NCBI GenBank assembly: GCA_002082245.2
Contig: NBTC02000002.1
Location: forward strand, 1,550,001-1,614,000
Source: Yersinia enterocolitica
Lineage (GTDB): Bacteria; Pseudomonadota; Gammaproteobacteria; Enterobacterales; Enterobacteriaceae
Length of the DNA: 64,000 bases
Direction of reading: 5' to 3'
Shown here: positions 1-10,386 of the stretch, piece after piece
Numbering within the stretch: position 1 is the stretch's first letter
Layout: each line of letters begins with the position of its first letter
Position numbers and translations under genes: made by a program
Notes under the pieces: generated by a model
Told to the model about the DNA's origin: nothing
The model's input: only the letters and a program-made list of their open reading frames with translations
The model's database searches: none

Positions 1-963
1 CGCCGGGTGCCACCTGCCGCGCTGCCGGTCAGCATCGGTGTGGTGGTGAACAACGTGCAAACGCTACTCAATGTGGCGCGGGCGGTGGAACAGCAATGGC
101 CGGTGACTCGCCGCACCCTGACCGTAAATGGTGCGGTGGCGAAACCCTTAACCCTGACGGTACCGCTGGGTACCCCGCTGCGCGAGGTTCTGGCGCTGGC
201 AGGAGGGGCTACCATCAACAATCCGGCCTATATCAATGGCGGGCCGATGATGGGCCATGCCCTGCATGACCTTGACCAACCGGTAACCAAAACTACCGGC
301 GGCCTGTTGGTACTGCCCGCGGATCACTTACTGATTACCCGCCGCGCCCGCAGCGACCAGGATGTGTTAGCCATTGCTCGTGCCGTATGTGAGCAGTGCC
401 GCATGTGTACCGAGTTATGCCCGCGTCACTTGATTGGCCATGAGCTACCCCCGCATCTGCTGGTGCGCGCGATAACCTATCAACAAGTTGCCACACCAGA
501 CATTTTACTCAGCGCTCTGACCTGCTCGGAATGCGGGCTGTGTGAAAGCTACGCCTGCCCGGTAGATATCTCACCGATGCGCATAAACCGCCTGCTGAAA
601 ACGCAGTTGCGGGCGCAAGGTGCCCGCTATCAAGGGGCGCTACGTGAGGCCGATCCGATGGCTAATTACCGCATGGTACCGATATCACGGCTGATTGCCC
701 GTCTGGATCTCACCGACTGGTATCAGGCCGCGCCATTCAGCGAACAAGGCTACCGACCACAACAGGTGGTATTGCCATTGCGCCAGCATATCGGGGCTGC
801 CGCCGAACCCGTGGTCACGGTCGGCGAACGGGTCGATCACGGTCAACTTATTGGCCAAATTCCGAATAACGCGTTAGGCGCACCGGTGCATGCCAGTATC
901 AGCGGCACGGTCACGGCCATCAGCGCAAATGCCATCACCATTAAACGGGCTGATGTTTATTAA
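1..963 (+). CDS. pduS: PduS, cobalamin reductase, C-terminal part (5' cut by window edge)
   Basis: The frame is open from the first base, so this is the last 320 residues of a protein usually near 450 residues. PduS is a flavin and iron-sulfur protein of the propanediol-utilisation microcompartment that reduces cobalamin for diol dehydratase. Two cysteine clusters are visible: CEQCRMC with a following ELCP (nt 388-423) and CSECGLC with a following ACPVD (nt 523-558), the paired 4Fe-4S binding sites of RnfC-like proteins. The upstream part resembles the RnfC/SLBB module, with a GGPMMGH motif. It ends 11 bases before pduT and is followed by a good ribosome site, so it belongs to the same operon. 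The assignment is strong because pduT, U, V and W follow in canonical order. Confidence 0.93.
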   Translation, partial: RRVPPAALPVSIGVVVNNVQTLLNVARAVEQQWPVTRRTLTVNGAVAKPLTLTVPLGTPLREVLALAGGATINNPAYINGGPMMGHALHDLDQPVTKTTGGLLVLPADHLLITRRARSDQDVLAIARAVCEQCRMCTELCPRHLIGHELPPHLLVRAITYQQVATPDILLSALTCSECGLCESYACPVDISPMRINRLLKTQLRAQGARYQGALREADPMANYRMVPISRLIARLDLTDWYQAAPFSEQGYRPQQVVLPLRQHIGAAAEPVVTVGERVDHGQLIGQIPNNALGAPVHASISGTVTAISANAITIKRADVY

Positions 964-974
964 AAGGAAGGGCT

Positions 975-1532
975 ATGTCACAAGCCATTGGAATTGTTGA
1001 ATTAAGCAGTATCGCCAAGGGCATGGAGGTCTGCGACTTGATGCTGAAAAGCGCTAACGTCAGCCTATTGGTGAGCAAAACTCTGTGCCCCGGTAAATAT
1101 CTGTTGATGGTCGGTGGCGATATCGGTGCCGTCACCCAGTCGGTACAAAACGGAGAGCGGCACAGCGGGCATCTGCTGGTCGATAGCATCGTCCTGCCCA
1201 ACCTTCATCCATCCGTATTGCCGGCGATCAGCGGCCTGAATACGGTGGAAAATCGTCAAGCGGCGGGTGTGGTGGAAACCTGGAGTGTGGCGGCCTGTAT
1301 TACTGCCGCCGACCGTGCGGTTAAAGCGGCCAATGTCACGCTGGTGCGCATCCATATGGCGTTTGGCATCGGCGGCAAATGTTATCAAGTGCTCAGCGGC
1401 GATATTGCTGATGTACAAACTGCCGTGGACGTTGCCAGCCAGTGTGCCGGTGAGAAGGGATTATTGGTTTACAGCTCAGTGATCCCACGGCCCCATGAGG
1501 CGCTATGGCGTCAGTTAGTTCAGGAGGCATGA
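975..1532 (+). CDS. pduT: PduT, microcompartment shell protein with iron-sulfur site
   Basis: 185 residues with two tandem BMC domains, the usual PduT length. PduT is a minor trimeric shell protein of the propanediol-utilisation microcompartment; in Salmonella a 4Fe-4S cluster is held by Cys38 of three subunits at the central pore. Cys38 is present here in the sequence SKTLCPGKY. The two halves begin with similar motifs, [13 protein letters not shown] and [14 protein letters not shown]. The start is preceded by AAAAGGAAGGG. The stop TGA overlaps the pduU start by one base, which indicates translational coupling. PduT probably passes electrons across the shell to PduS, encoded immediately upstream. 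Confidence 0.95.
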   Translation: MSQAIGIVELSSIAKGMEVCDLMLKSANVSLLVSKTLCPGKYLLMVGGDIGAVTQSVQNGERHSGHLLVDSIVLPNLHPSVLPAISGLNTVENRQAAGVVETWSVAACITAADRAVKAANVTLVRIHMAFGIGGKCYQVLSGDIADVQTAVDVASQCAGEKGLLVYSSVIPRPHEALWRQLVQEA

Positions 1533-1882
1533 TGGAAAAGAGCAGCACCCCCGAGCGCGTAATTCAGGAATATGTTCCCGGTAAACAGATAACCCTGGCA
1601 CATCTGATAGCCAATCCTAATAAGGCACTTTACAAAAAACTGGGGCTGAATGATGTCAGTAGCGCCATTGGCATCCTGACCATTACCCCTAGCGAAGCCT
1701 CGATTATTGCCAGTGATATCGCCACCAAATCCGGTGCGGTTGAGATTGGTTTTATCGACCGTTTCACCGGTGCGGTGGTGTTTACCGGTGATGTGTCAGC
1801 GGTGGAATATGCGCTGAAACAGGTGATCCACACCCTCGGCGACATGATGAAATTTACCGCCTGCCCGATGACCCGGACCTGA
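1532..1882 (+). CDS. pduU: PduU, microcompartment shell protein
   Basis: 116 residues, exactly the usual PduU length when the ATG at 1532 is used. This start overlaps the pduT stop (TGATG) and has GGAGG just upstream; a longer frame starting at 1505 inside pduT is not needed. PduU is a circularly permuted BMC-domain shell protein whose N-terminus forms a beta-barrel capping the hexamer pore. The N-terminal segment [18 protein letters not shown] matches that extension, and the conserved core [11 protein letters not shown] is visible. It is followed after four bases by pduV. Confidence 0.95.
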   Translation: MEKSSTPERVIQEYVPGKQITLAHLIANPNKALYKKLGLNDVSSAIGILTITPSEASIIASDIATKSGAVEIGFIDRFTGAVVFTGDVSAVEYALKQVIHTLGDMMKFTACPMTRT

Positions 1883-1886
1883 TGCC

Positions 1887-3546
<1,660 letters not shown>

Positions 3547-3554
3547 GAGGCAAT

Positions 3555-4352
3555 ATGGAAAGTGGGAAAGTTTGGTTGGTAGGCGCTGGGCCAGGGGATG
3601 CCGCGCTGATTACGGTGAAGGGATTACATGTTATTCGTCGCGCTGACGCGTTGGTCTATGACCGTTTGGTGTGTGCTGAGTTACTGGCAGAAGCCCCTGA
3701 TGGTTGTGAAATGATCAACGTGGGCAAAAACCCCAACCACCATTTGGTGCCACAAACAGAAATCAATCAAATTCTGGTTGATTGCGCCCAACGTGGGCTA
3801 AATGTGGTGCGACTCAAAGGTGGTGATCCTTATGTCTTTGGCCGTGGCGGTGAAGAGGCTGAAACACTGGCGTTGGCTGGTATTCCGTTTGAGGTAGTTC
3901 CAGGGATAAGCTCCGCCATTGGCGGGTTGGCTTATGCCGGTATTCCGGTAACACATCGTGATTATGCCTCAGGCTTTCATGTGATAACCGGCCATTTGCG
4001 CCAAGGCAATGAGCCACAGGACTGGGCAACATTAGCCAAGCTGGAAGGTACGCTGATTATCCTGATGGGAATGACACAACTGACGACCATTTGCCAGCAA
4101 TTGGTCGCCGGGGGGAAAGCCCCCACCACCCCTGCCGCCGTGGTGATGTACGCCAGCCACCAGCAGCAACAAGTTGCCAGCGGCACACTGCTTACATTAG
4201 CCGATCAGGTTGCCGCGCAGGGTTTATCGGCACCGGCGCTGATTGTTATTGGCGACGTGGTTCGCCTACGAGATGTGCTCGCCTTCACGCCGGAGCTATT
4301 GTCGCTAAACGCCATTCCCTCGCTGATATACCCAAAGTCATTGGCGTTGTAG
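3555..4352 (+). CDS. cobA: Uroporphyrinogen-III C-methyltransferase (SUMT)
   Basis: 265 residues, a complete stand-alone SUMT without the CysG dehydrogenase/ferrochelatase domain. It transfers two methyl groups from SAM to uroporphyrinogen III, giving precorrin-2 for siroheme and cobalamin. Family motifs are the N-terminal LVGAGPGD, VYDRLV, the loop RLKGGDPYVFGRGGEE and VVPGISSAIGG. The gene lies in the pdu operon eight bases after pduW. Its last codons and stop lie inside an interspersed palindromic repeat, so the C-terminal tail is probably acquired and not critical. The symbol cobA follows the Pseudomonas-type SUMT use; it is not the enterobacterial corrinoid adenosyltransferase. Confidence 0.9.
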   Translation: MESGKVWLVGAGPGDAALITVKGLHVIRRADALVYDRLVCAELLAEAPDGCEMINVGKNPNHHLVPQTEINQILVDCAQRGLNVVRLKGGDPYVFGRGGEEAETLALAGIPFEVVPGISSAIGGLAYAGIPVTHRDYASGFHVITGHLRQGNEPQDWATLAKLEGTLIILMGMTQLTTICQQLVAGGKAPTTPAAVVMYASHQQQQVASGTLLTLADQVAAQGLSAPALIVIGDVVRLRDVLAFTPELLSLNAIPSLIYPKSLAL

Positions 4353-4468
4353 GTAGGCAGCAAGTAAACGCATCCCGATGAGCTTATTCATATAGGGTCA
4401 ACGACAAGTAAGTGATTCGGGTGCGTGAGTGTAGCAAACAACCCTACAGCATCAAGGACGAAGGGTAT
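4328..4468. repeat. Interspersed palindromic repeat, long form
   Basis: The ends are inverted repeats: ATACCCAAAGTCATTGGCG at the left, and at the right a sequence whose reverse complement begins ATACCCTTCGTCCTTGATG. The middle contains further short palindromic segments (TCCCGATGAGCTTATTC, AGTGATTCGGGTGCG). A shorter relative with similar ends lies at 60749-60817. The architecture matches a dispersed, non-coding element type known from Yersinia and related genera; the name is not certain from sequence alone. The left end overlaps the 3' end of cobA and supplies its stop codon. Confidence 0.65.
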
Positions 4469-4510
4469 GGTACTCTAAACGCACAAGCTATATAGGGGAA
4501 TAGAGTAGCA

Positions 4511-5584
4511 ATGAGTGAGCATGGTGGGAATGTGCTGGAAATGGCACTGAAAATCGGCACAGATGCAGCCAATATCGTTGACTTCAGTGCCAATATTAAT
4601 CCGCTGGGCATGCCGGAATCCTTGAAAACGGCGATTATCGAACAATTGGCCCGTGCCGAACACTATCCTGATGTTGAGTATCGCCAATTACATGCAGCGC
4701 TGGCCCGTGCTCACCACTGCCTGCCAGAGAATATTATGGCAGGCAATGGTGCCACTGAGCTGATTTACGCAGTGGTGCAGCATCTGCAACCCCGCACTGC
4801 GGTACTGTTGACTCCGGGCTTTGCTGAATACCGCCGCGCCCTGCAACGGGTCGGCTGCCAGATTCATGATTATCAGATGAGTGAGTCAGACGGCTATCAG
4901 CCCGATGAACGTCTACTGGCGCTATTAGCCCAACAGCGCCCAGACTGCCTATTTCTGGCGACACCCAATAACCCGACCGGCCTGATGCCTGATGCCAAAT
5001 TGCTGCAAGCCATTGTGCAATGTTGCCATCAGTACCATATTGCTTTAATTATCGATGAAGCTTTTATCGATTTCTTGCCAGATGCGCCGGGGCTTACCCC
5101 TCAATTAGCGGATTTCCCACACTTATACTTGTTACGCTCACTGACCAAGTTCTTTGCCATTCCAGGGTTGCGCCTCGGTTATCTGCTCAGTGGCGATCTG
5201 GCGGCGCTGGCGCAAATGAAACAGCAACGCGAGCCTTGGACTATCAATGCTTTTGCCGCACTGGCGGGTGAGATTATTCTCGACGACCAACCTTATATTC
5301 AAGCCACACATCAATGGCTGGCGCAGCAGCGACCTTGGTTATATCAGCATTTAGCCGCCCTGCCAGCGTTGCAGGTGTGGCAAGGGTGCGCCAATTACAT
5401 TTTCCTGCGCTGCCTTAAACCTGAACTTAATCTGCAACACGCGCTATTAAAGCACCATATTCTGATCCGCCATTGTGCTAATTACCCCGGTCTAACCCGC
5501 GACCACTATCGTGTAGCCATTAAAAGCGCGGCAGATAACCAACGGCTGATCAGTGCCTTACAGCAGGTCTTTGGTCATGGCTGA
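4511..5584 (+). CDS. cobD: CobD-like L-threonine-O-3-phosphate decarboxylase
   Basis: 357 residues, a fold-type-I PLP aminotransferase-like enzyme. CobD decarboxylates L-threonine phosphate to (R)-1-amino-2-propanol phosphate, the linker of cobalamin. Visible motifs are an N-terminal HGGNV, FSANINPLG, the segment FLATPNNPTGL, the aspartate of IIDEAFIDF that contacts the PLP pyridine nitrogen, and SLTKFFAIPGLRLGY holding the Schiff-base lysine. Its end overlaps pduX by eight bases (ATGGCTGA), so the threonine kinase that makes its substrate is translationally coupled. That coupling favours CobD over the similar HisC, whose gene is at 63581. Confidence 0.9.
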   Translation: MSEHGGNVLEMALKIGTDAANIVDFSANINPLGMPESLKTAIIEQLARAEHYPDVEYRQLHAALARAHHCLPENIMAGNGATELIYAVVQHLQPRTAVLLTPGFAEYRRALQRVGCQIHDYQMSESDGYQPDERLLALLAQQRPDCLFLATPNNPTGLMPDAKLLQAIVQCCHQYHIALIIDEAFIDFLPDAPGLTPQLADFPHLYLLRSLTKFFAIPGLRLGYLLSGDLAALAQMKQQREPWTINAFAALAGEIILDDQPYIQATHQWLAQQRPWLYQHLAALPALQVWQGCANYIFLRCLKPELNLQHALLKHHILIRHCANYPGLTRDHYRVAIKSAADNQRLISALQQVFGHG

Positions 5585-6437
5585 AGCCCGTTGCCCGGCC
5601 TCTTGTGGTGAACTGATTCAGGGTTGGATACTGGGGGGGGAGAAGCTTATCTCCTGCCCGGTCAACTGGTTTAGTACGGTTTCGGTGACCGATGGCGTAC
5701 CGGGCAAGAATGAACGCCCACGCATGCGCCAGATGTTGGCGGCGGTACTGACCTATTTTGGCCAACCTGCACAGATGGCTAATGGCCTGCACATCAGTTT
5801 TGATTCCACCATTCCGGTAGCAAAAGGACTTGCCAGCAGTACCGCCGATATCGCCGCCACCGCACTGGCAACCGCCCGCCATCTCGGTGAAACACTCAAT
5901 GAAGCCGCACTGGCAGCACTGTGCGTCAGGCTGGAACCCACTGACAGCACCCTATTTCAACAACTGACACTGTTTGACCACCAAACTGCCGCAACACAAA
6001 TCTCTTATAACTGGCAGCCAGTGGTAGATATTTTGTTACTGGAAAGCCCACAGATTCTCAAAACCGAGGATTACCACCGCCGTGATCGTCAACCGGCGCT
6101 GTTAGCCAGTGCCACCTCACTGGAACGGGCATGGCAACTGTTTACCCAAGCCGCCGAGCGCCACGATTGTTCACTGCTGGGTCAGGCCACCACATTGAGT
6201 GCGCAAGCCAGCCAGCGTTTACTGGTAAAACCTGACTTTAGCGCCCTGCTGAGGCTAGTGGATGAGTTGGATTTATACGGGTTGAACGTAGCCCACAGTG
6301 GCAGTGTGGTTGGATTATTGCTTGACCGTCAACGGCATGACGTGGAGCAGGTGTTCTGGCAATTGCAGCAGCGCAATATCAATCGCCACTACCCCCGCCA
6401 ACACCTGTTAACCATGGTGCCTGGGGGCGTGCGTTAA
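5577..6437 (+). CDS. pduX: PduX, L-threonine kinase
   Basis: 286 residues from the ATG at 5577, which overlaps the cobD stop; an upstream in-frame start at 5553 lies deep inside cobD and is less likely. PduX is a GHMP-family kinase making L-threonine-O-3-phosphate for cobalamin assembly. GHMP motifs are CPASCGELIQG at the N-terminus, the phosphate loop PVAKGLASSTADIAA (P-x3-GLxSS type) and the C-terminal NVAHSGSVVGLL. With CobD this gives a two-enzyme route from threonine to aminopropanol phosphate. It is the last gene of the cluster in this window. Confidence 0.92.
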   Translation: MAEARCPASCGELIQGWILGGEKLISCPVNWFSTVSVTDGVPGKNERPRMRQMLAAVLTYFGQPAQMANGLHISFDSTIPVAKGLASSTADIAATALATARHLGETLNEAALAALCVRLEPTDSTLFQQLTLFDHQTAATQISYNWQPVVDILLLESPQILKTEDYHRRDRQPALLASATSLERAWQLFTQAAERHDCSLLGQATTLSAQASQRLLVKPDFSALLRLVDELDLYGLNVAHSGSVVGLLLDRQRHDVEQVFWQLQQRNINRHYPRQHLLTMVPGGVR

Positions 6438-6824
6438 CCCGTCATTCAGCATCAGGCCATGATAGCGAAAAATTAAGAATCATCTGAACCAGAATATCCA
6501 TGTAAACCTCACTGTTATTAACCTGCCGCTTACCATTTTTATGTAATTCTGTTTGTCTTGCCCCTCAAAATCATGACTTCAGTCACAAACAGGGAATGCA
6601 GCTATTTTGTCCATGTAAATAGCATTCATGTATATGGGGGAAACTGCTATCAAGGTATTAGATCCCACCAGCAGGAAATGTAGTGAAGATGTAAAATCTG
6701 TTTCCCGTTAAATCTTCATTTTTTTAAAAACATAAATAAAATTCATGTAATACAGCATGCTGATTATTGCACCAATACCTTAAATAACAATTACCTCAAC
6801 CTACATGAGTTCCGGGAGCCTTAA
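6438..6824. other. Non-coding region between pduX and the ABC importer
   Basis: 387 bases, AT-rich toward the right. It must hold the end of pdu transcription and the promoter of the importer operon. A possible CRP site lies near 6572 and a GGGAG ribosome site precedes 6825. No open frame, tRNA or strong terminator hairpin was seen. Confidence 0.6.
6572..6587. promoter_or_regulatory. Possible CRP-binding site
   Basis: CATGACTTCAGTCACA matches the spacing TGTGA-N6-TCACA, with a perfect right half and a 3/5 left half, and is flanked by A-rich sequence. It lies about 240 bases upstream of a sugar-type periplasmic binding protein, an operon class commonly under catabolite control. This is a weak call from one degenerate half-site. 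Confidence 0.3.
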
Positions 6825-7808
6825 ATGAAAAAATTGAGTGTGAAAACCCTGTTGGCAGCCAGTCTGTTCAGCATGATGGTGTGCTCGGGCAGTGCACTGG
6901 CGCAGGAAGTCGAAGTGGTTAATATCTCAAAAATCGCCGGTATGCCGTGGTTTAACCGCATGGGCGAAGGTGTGGATCGCGCCGGTAAAGATCTGGCTAT
7001 CAAAGCCTATCAAATCGGCCCTTCCAGTACCGATGCCCCGCAACAGGTTAAAATTATCGAAGACTTAATCGCGAAAAAAGTTAGTGCTATCAGTATTGTG
7101 CCCAACGATGCCGATGTACTGGAACCGGTATTCAAGAAAGCCCGTGAGGCCGGTATTGTGGTGTTAACCAACGAATCTCCAGGGCAACCCAGCGCCAACT
7201 GGGATATCGAAATCATCGATAACGCCAAATTTGCCGCAGATAACGTAGAAGAGATGGCAAAAGCCATGGGTGGTAAAGGTGGCTATGTGATTTATGTCGG
7301 CAGCCTGACGGTACCACAGCATAACCTGTGGGCTGATCTGTTTGTTAAATATCAGAAAGAGCACTACCCCGATATGTTTGAGGTGACCAGCCGCATGCCT
7401 GTTGCCGAGAGTATTGATGATTCACGCCGTACCACGCTCGATTTAATGAAAGCGCACAGTGACCTGAAAGGTATTGTCGCCTTCGGTTCGCAAGGTCCGA
7501 TCGGTGCTGGCCGTGCCGTGAAAGAGAAACGTGCGAAAAACAACGTCCATGTGTTCGGTATGATGATCCCTTCACAGGCTGCATCCTTGATTAAAAGCGG
7601 TGATATCGCAATGGGCGTGACCTATGACCCAGGTTCTGCCGGTTATGCACTGACCGCAGTGGCGGATAAAGTGCTGAAAGGTGAAAAAATTGAGTCAGGT
7701 ATGGAAATTCCTGGCGTGGGTAAAGCTGAAGTTGACCAAGATAAGCATCTGATCCAGTTCCACAATGTATTACGGGTAACCAAAGACAACGTGGATTCGC
7801 TGTATTGA
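6825..7808 (+). CDS. Periplasmic sugar-binding protein of CUT2 ABC importer
   Basis: 327 residues. A signal peptide of about 26 residues (charged MKKLSVK, a hydrophobic core, cleavage after ALA-Q) directs it to the periplasm. The mature part has the type-1 periplasmic binding protein fold of the RbsB/LsrB/RhaS group: ISKIAGMPWFNRM at the start, QVKIIEDLIAKKVSAISI with IVPNDADVLEPVF, and a second lobe with VFGMMIPSQAASLIKSGDI. The ligand cannot be read from sequence; a pentose, deoxysugar or autoinducer-2-like ligand would fit. It is followed by a stem-loop and then by one ATPase and two permease genes, a complete importer. Confidence 0.85.
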   Translation: MKKLSVKTLLAASLFSMMVCSGSALAQEVEVVNISKIAGMPWFNRMGEGVDRAGKDLAIKAYQIGPSSTDAPQQVKIIEDLIAKKVSAISIVPNDADVLEPVFKKAREAGIVVLTNESPGQPSANWDIEIIDNAKFAADNVEEMAKAMGGKGGYVIYVGSLTVPQHNLWADLFVKYQKEHYPDMFEVTSRMPVAESIDDSRRTTLDLMKAHSDLKGIVAFGSQGPIGAGRAVKEKRAKNNVHVFGMMIPSQAASLIKSGDIAMGVTYDPGSAGYALTAVADKVLKGEKIESGMEIPGVGKAEVDQDKHLIQFHNVLRVTKDNVDSLY

Positions 7809-7819
7809 TTCACTAAGTT

Positions 7820-7854
7820 ATTGCGGAGCCGGACGCCCTGTCTGGTTCCGCAAT
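7820..7854 (+). promoter_or_regulatory. Intercistronic stem-loop after the binding-protein gene
   Basis: ATTGCGGAGCC and GGTTCCGCAAT form an 11-bp stem (one G-U pair) with a 13-base loop, 12 bases after the stop codon. There is no clean T-run, so it is more likely an mRNA-stabilising or partial-termination structure. Such a structure lets the binding protein be made in excess over the membrane subunits. Confidence 0.6.
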
Positions 7855-7887
7855 TAATTAATTAAGAATCAAAAGGACACAGGATAT

Positions 7888-9369
7888 ATGCAGCCATTTA
7901 TTACCCTGGAAAATGTTAGTAAGACCTTTTATGGCGTCAAAGCGCTAAATAAAGTGGCTATGACCCTGTTACCCGGTGAAGTACATTGTCTTGCAGGGCA
8001 AAACGGGTGTGGCAAATCGACCCTCATCAAGATTATTTCCGGTGTCTATCAGCCCGATGCTGATGCCACGATTACCATTGATGGCAAAACTTACTCAAGC
8101 CTGACCCCGATTGAATCCGTTCGCTTAGGGATTCAGGTAATTTATCAGGATTTGTCGTTATTCCCGAACCTGACTGTGGCTGAGAATATCGCCATGAACC
8201 ATTATCACCATCACCTGTGGGTGGACAAACGCCAGATGCGCGCCACGGCTGAGCAGGTGATCAGCAGCATTGATGCGCATCTCAATCTGGATGAACTGGT
8301 TGAGAATTTGCCCATCGCCCAGAAGCAACTGGTGGCTATTTGCCGTGCCTTGGCACAGGATGCCCGGTTGATTGTGATGGATGAGCCTACCGCCTCCCTC
8401 ACCCGACAAGAAGTTAATGGCTTGCTGCGGGTGGTACATGAACTGAAATCACGCAATATCTGCGTAGTCTTTGTCAGCCACCGATTAAGTGAAGTGTTGG
8501 AGATTTCAGACCGCATCACGGTGCTAAAGGATGGTGATTGGGTTGGCACTTACCCGGCCACCGAAGTGGACAACCAGCGACTGGCGTGGCTGATGACCGG
8601 CATGAAATTTGATTTTCAGGTGCTACCGCCCTACAGTGCCGCCCACCCGCCGGTGCTGGCCGTGGAGGAGCTTTGCCGTAGTAATGAATATCACAACATC
8701 TCATTGACGCTGCATCCGGGGGAAATTGTCTCGTTGGTGGGCCTGCTCGGTTCTGGCCGCACTGAACTGTGTCTTAGTTTATTCGGTTTGACCTCGCCGG
8801 AGTCAGGCACCATCCGAATTAACGATAAACCGATGTATTTCAGCAGTAACCGTGATGCTATTGCGGCGGGGGTCGGTTATGTGTCAGAAGACCGAATGAG
8901 CACCGGGCTGATTATGGAACAATCCATTCGTGACAATATCAGTGCCACTGTTCTGCATCGCCTGAAAAACGTGTTCCATCTGATGCGTAGTGAGCGGGTC
9001 GATACGCTGGTCGAGGATATGGTGAAACACCTGTCGATCAAAATCGGCAACAGCGACCTTCCAGTCAATACGCTGTCTGGCGGCAATGCGCAGCGCATTG
9101 CTATCGCTAAATGGCTGGCAACCGATCCGCAAATTTTGATCCTTGACTCCCCCACCGTAGGTGTGGATATCGCTAACAAAGCCGGTATCTATAATATTAT
9201 CAATGCATTGGCAGCTCGCGGTATCGCAGTGTTAATGGTCTGCGATGAAATTGATGAAGCTTATTTCAATAGCCACCGTATTTTAGTGATGCGGGCCGGG
9301 CGACTGGTACAAGAGTTTTTACCGGGTAACAGTAGCGAAGCAGCCATTGCGGAGGTAGTAAATGGCTAA
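7888..9369 (+). CDS. CUT2 sugar ABC transporter ATPase, duplicated domain
   Basis: 493 residues with two fused ABC domains, the RbsA/MglA/LsrA arrangement. The first half has an intact Walker A, GQNGCGKST (residues 37-45), Walker B LIVMDEPTAS and an H-loop VSHRLSE. The second half has the degenerate Walker A GLLGSGRTE and an intact signature LSGGNAQ, with ILDSPTVGVD as Walker B. The degenerate second P-loop is normal for CUT2 ATPases. Its stop overlaps the first permease start by eight bases. It powers import with the two downstream permeases. Confidence 0.9.
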   Translation: MQPFITLENVSKTFYGVKALNKVAMTLLPGEVHCLAGQNGCGKSTLIKIISGVYQPDADATITIDGKTYSSLTPIESVRLGIQVIYQDLSLFPNLTVAENIAMNHYHHHLWVDKRQMRATAEQVISSIDAHLNLDELVENLPIAQKQLVAICRALAQDARLIVMDEPTASLTRQEVNGLLRVVHELKSRNICVVFVSHRLSEVLEISDRITVLKDGDWVGTYPATEVDNQRLAWLMTGMKFDFQVLPPYSAAHPPVLAVEELCRSNEYHNISLTLHPGEIVSLVGLLGSGRTELCLSLFGLTSPESGTIRINDKPMYFSSNRDAIAAGVGYVSEDRMSTGLIMEQSIRDNISATVLHRLKNVFHLMRSERVDTLVEDMVKHLSIKIGNSDLPVNTLSGGNAQRIAIAKWLATDPQILILDSPTVGVDIANKAGIYNIINALAARGIAVLMVCDEIDEAYFNSHRILVMRAGRLVQEFLPGNSSEAAIAEVVNG

Positions 9370-10384
9370 CCCCCATGCAGTTAATAAATCTGCGGTAGGT
9401 AAAACAGGTTTATTCAATAAAGAACAACTAAAACGCCATGAAGTGATGCTGGCATTCACTATTTTGCTTATTTCGACTTATCTTGCGTTCACCAGCCCGG
9501 ATTTTCTGACCCTTGCCAATATTTATGATCTGATAAATAACTATGCCATGTTAACCATTTTGGCCTGTGGCTTATTTATCGTATTGATTTCTGGCGGTAT
9601 TGATATTTCATTCCCGGCGATGACCATTATTTCGCAATATGTCATGGTGACATTAATTGTGAAGTTTGGTGGCAACTTCCCGGTAGCTTTTGCGCTGGCT
9701 GGTGGTATCGGCCTACTTTTGGGCTTGGTTAATGCCCTGCTGGTTAACCGCTTACGCGTACCGTCGATCATTATCACCATTTCCACACTGAATATTTTCT
9801 ATGGCTTACTGTTGTATCTCAGCCGTGGTGTTTGGCTGTATAGCTACCCTGAATGGTTTGAACACGGGCCAATGCTGTTCGCCTTTACCGCTGCCGATGG
9901 TTATGACTACGGCCTGTCGCTCCCTATTCTAACGCTGCTAATTACCATTATTGTTACCGCTCTACTGATGACCCGCACCAGTATTGGCAGGCAAATCTAT
10001 GCCTTAGGGGGCAATCAGGAAGCGGCGTCACGCATGGGGTTCAGTATTCTCAAACTGCAACTGTTCGTGTATGGCTATATGGGCTTTTTGTCCGGCATCG
10101 CCGGCGTAGTACAGTCTTATACCGTATTAACCGTAGCGCCTGATTCATTACTGGGCTATGAGCTTACAGTGCTGGCAGCCGTGGTGCTCGGCGGTACCAG
10201 TATTGTGGGTGGTCGTGGAACACTTACCGGTACCTTGCTGGGGGTGATTTTGCTGGCAATATTACAAAATGGTTTGAATTTACTGAGCATTTCGTCGTAC
10301 TGGCATACCGTGGTTATCGGGCTGGTAATTGTCATCAGTATCAGTGTGACGGCCTGGGGCCAACGCCATAAGGTAGGGATATAA
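9362..10384 (+). CDS. CUT2 ABC transporter permease 1
   Basis: 340 residues, strongly hydrophobic with about eight to ten predicted membrane segments, of the RbsC/AraH/LsrC family. The conserved loop LAAVVLGGTSIVGGRGTLTG, which faces the ATPase, is present near residues 272-291. The N-terminal tail of about 25 residues is polar and cytoplasmic. It overlaps the ATPase gene by eight bases and ends two bases before the second permease, so all are co-transcribed. Together the two permeases form the heterodimeric channel. Confidence 0.88.
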   Translation: MANPHAVNKSAVGKTGLFNKEQLKRHEVMLAFTILLISTYLAFTSPDFLTLANIYDLINNYAMLTILACGLFIVLISGGIDISFPAMTIISQYVMVTLIVKFGGNFPVAFALAGGIGLLLGLVNALLVNRLRVPSIIITISTLNIFYGLLLYLSRGVWLYSYPEWFEHGPMLFAFTAADGYDYGLSLPILTLLITIIVTALLMTRTSIGRQIYALGGNQEAASRMGFSILKLQLFVYGYMGFLSGIAGVVQSYTVLTVAPDSLLGYELTVLAAVVLGGTSIVGGRGTLTGTLLGVILLAILQNGLNLLSISSYWHTVVIGLVIVISISVTAWGQRHKVGI

Positions 10385-10386
10385 CC

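Noticed and set aside
4511..5584. Assigning this aminotransferase-like gene as a second hisC
   Set aside because: Overlap with pduX and position in the pdu/cobalamin cluster favour CobD; a separate hisC is present at 63581.
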